A stretch of DNA of 46,713 nucleotides from Lunatimonas lonarensis (GTDB taxonomy: Bacteria > Bacteroidota > Bacteroidia > Cytophagales > Cyclobacteriaceae). The stretch covers positions 1 through 46,713 of the forward strand of contig NZ_AQHR01000080.1 of NCBI RefSeq assembly GCF_000390185.1, given 5' to 3'. The position numbers were made by a program, and so were the translations under genes. The notes under the pieces were generated by a model that worked only from the letters and a program-made list of their open reading frames with translations, did not search any database and had not been told where the DNA came from. This document shows, piece after piece, positions 45,507-46,713 of this stretch (positions within the stretch are counted from its first letter, which is position 1; every line of letters starts with the position of its first letter).

Positions 45507-46658
45507 ATGAAACTTTCTTTCTACACCCTAGCCATACTGTTGTTGGCTTCCGCCTGCGGAAGCGGAAACACCGAAGTCACCCAAACCAAAAAAGAAACCA
45601 TGAACACAACCTATCGATTTCTTTTGGGATCCTATACCAACGCACCGGAACACGGTGTATACCTCGTCGCCTTTCATAGCGAAAAAGATTCCCTTTCCAT
45701 CGACGCGGTGGCCTCCGAACCGGAAAACCCGTCGTTTGTTATCATAAATCGAGCCCAAAATAGAGTTTACTGTGTAGAGGAAACAGGTGGTGAATCCGGA
45801 GGAAAAGTGAGCGCATTTTCGCTACAGCAAGGCAAATTCACCAAACTGAACACCGTATCCGCAGGAGGAAATGGCCCCTGTTATGTTACGCTTGACCCAT
45901 CCGAACGTTTCGTTATCGTTGGCAATTACTCTGCCGGTAATTTCTCCGTGATTCCCGTAAGTGCCGATGGCAGTTTGCTGGAACCTATCCAAACGATCGC
46001 CCACACAGGAAGCAGCGTCAATCCCAGAAGACAAACCAAACCCTATGTTCACTCGGCGGTCTTTCATCCCAGTGAACCCCGGGTTCTGATTGCCGACCTT
46101 GGTACGGACGAGGTAGTAGTGTATGATTTTGATGCCACAAACGAGTCCCCATTAACGGAATCACCCGTTTTCAGGCTGCGGGTAGCACCTGGTGCAGGCC
46201 CACGTCACATGGTCTTTAATTCCTCAGGAGACAGACTTTACCTCGTACATGAAATCACTGCGGCCATTGGTGTTTATGCGTACGAGGATGGAAAACTAAC
46301 CCACTTGGAGACCCACAGCCTTCTCCAGGAAGGGTTTGAAGGAAATGTAGGCGCTGCGGAAGTTAGGATTTCTCCAGACGGGAAATTTCTATACGCATCC
46401 AATCGGGGAGATGCGAACGAACTGATCGTTTTTGAAACCATTGAAGATGGGAAATTAAAACACGTTCAAACCATTCATTCAGGAGGAAGTGCGCCCAGAA
46501 ACTTCAATATCACTCCTGACGGCAAGTTCCTTTTGGCGGGAAACCAAAACAGCAACCTGCTGTTGGTCTTCTCGAGAGACCAGTCCACCGGCATCCTTAC
46601 TCCTACGGATATCAGTTTGGAAGTAAATAAGCCTGTATACATTACTTTTTTGGATTAG
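45507..46658 (+). CDS. Lactonase-family beta-propeller lipoprotein
   Basis: A 383-residue protein of the 6-phosphogluconolactonase (YbhE-like, seven-bladed propeller) family. Typical blades are RFLLGSYTNAPEHGVYLV, NRVYCVEETGGESGGKVSAF, GPCYVTLDPSERFVIVGNYSAGNFSV, GPRHMVFNSSGDRLYLVHE and APRNFNITPDGKFLLAGNQNSN. The start at 45507 gives a lipoprotein signal (MKLSFYTLAILLLASACGSG), so the protein is exported and probably acts on a free aldonolactone in the periplasm or on the surface, not on cytoplasmic 6-phosphogluconolactone. The longer frame would start 138 nt upstream, inside mnhG. It lies 103 bp after mnhG and may be read by the same transcript. Confidence 0.9.
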   Translation: MKLSFYTLAILLLASACGSGNTEVTQTKKETMNTTYRFLLGSYTNAPEHGVYLVAFHSEKDSLSIDAVASEPENPSFVIINRAQNRVYCVEETGGESGGKVSAFSLQQGKFTKLNTVSAGGNGPCYVTLDPSERFVIVGNYSAGNFSVIPVSADGSLLEPIQTIAHTGSSVNPRRQTKPYVHSAVFHPSEPRVLIADLGTDEVVVYDFDATNESPLTESPVFRLRVAPGAGPRHMVFNSSGDRLYLVHEITAAIGVYAYEDGKLTHLETHSLLQEGFEGNVGAAEVRISPDGKFLYASNRGDANELIVFETIEDGKLKHVQTIHSGGSAPRNFNITPDGKFLLAGNQNSNLLLVFSRDQSTGILTPTDISLEVNKPVYITFLD

Positions 46659-46713
46659 CTCCCTCACGTCAGGAATTCAGCTTAAAAATAAATTAGCGTG
46701 ATGCTCTGATTTT

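Noticed and set aside
1-46713. Mobile elements, defence systems, CRISPR arrays, tRNA or rRNA genes
   Set aside because: No transposase, integrase, phage, toxin-antitoxin, repeat-spacer or RNA-gene pattern was recognised; the gene content is metabolic and envelope-related.

Overview
The window looks like a chromosomal segment of a Bacteroidota bacterium, most likely in the Cytophagales (Cyclobacteriaceae-like). The signs are a SusC/SusD outer-membrane pair, a subtilase with a type IX secretion sorting tail, a TonB-linked CarboxypepD_reg protein, lipoproteins, -7 promoter elements of the Bacteroidota type (TAnnTTTG) and little Shine-Dalgarno use. Placement below phylum level is inference. It is almost entirely coding and reads as core or metabolic genome. 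I see no tRNA, rRNA, IS element, prophage or CRISPR.

Layout. 1-3.8 kb, minus strand: a small exported helical protein, ribulose-phosphate 3-epimerase, and a lipoprotein/subtilase pair. 3.9-4.6 kb, plus: a lone TrpF-like barrel with altered catalytic residues. 4.6-15.1 kb, minus: one long run holA > TPR protein > outer-membrane barrel > SPOR protein > ExbB > ExbD > TonB-like > folC > trmB, with gaps of 1-15 bp except one of 103 bp. 15.2-18.8 kb: a TPR protein, a dehydrogenase/universal-stress pair and a DUF2911 protein. 18.9-25.3 kb, minus: a sugar-acid cluster (2-keto-3-deoxy-galactonate-type kinase, KDPG-type aldolase, GntP-family permease, FAH-family probable dehydratase) followed by a DPP-IV-like peptidase. 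25.5-33.0 kb, minus: susC > susD > Tat-exported phospholipase C, closed by a clear terminator. 33.4-36.7 kb, minus: an overlapping iron-ADH > class-I GATase hydrolase > aldehyde dehydrogenase operon, also with a terminator. 36.8-39.4 kb, minus: PEP carboxylase of a divergent subgroup. 39.7-45.4 kb, plus: a complete seven-gene Mrp/Mnh Na+/H+ antiporter operon. 45.5-46.7 kb: an exported lactonase-fold lipoprotein.

The loci that may be under-described are: (i) the Tol-like envelope module in which an ExbB/ExbD/TonB-like motor is encoded with a SPOR protein, a barrel and a 994-residue TPR protein; (ii) the SusCD pair with a lipid-headgroup phospholipase C, next to an ADH/ALDH/gamma-glutamyl-hydrolase operon that could oxidise an amino-alcohol headgroup; (iii) the TrpF-like protein with substituted catalytic residues. 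No wholly unprecedented system is evident; functional links are inferred from gene order.
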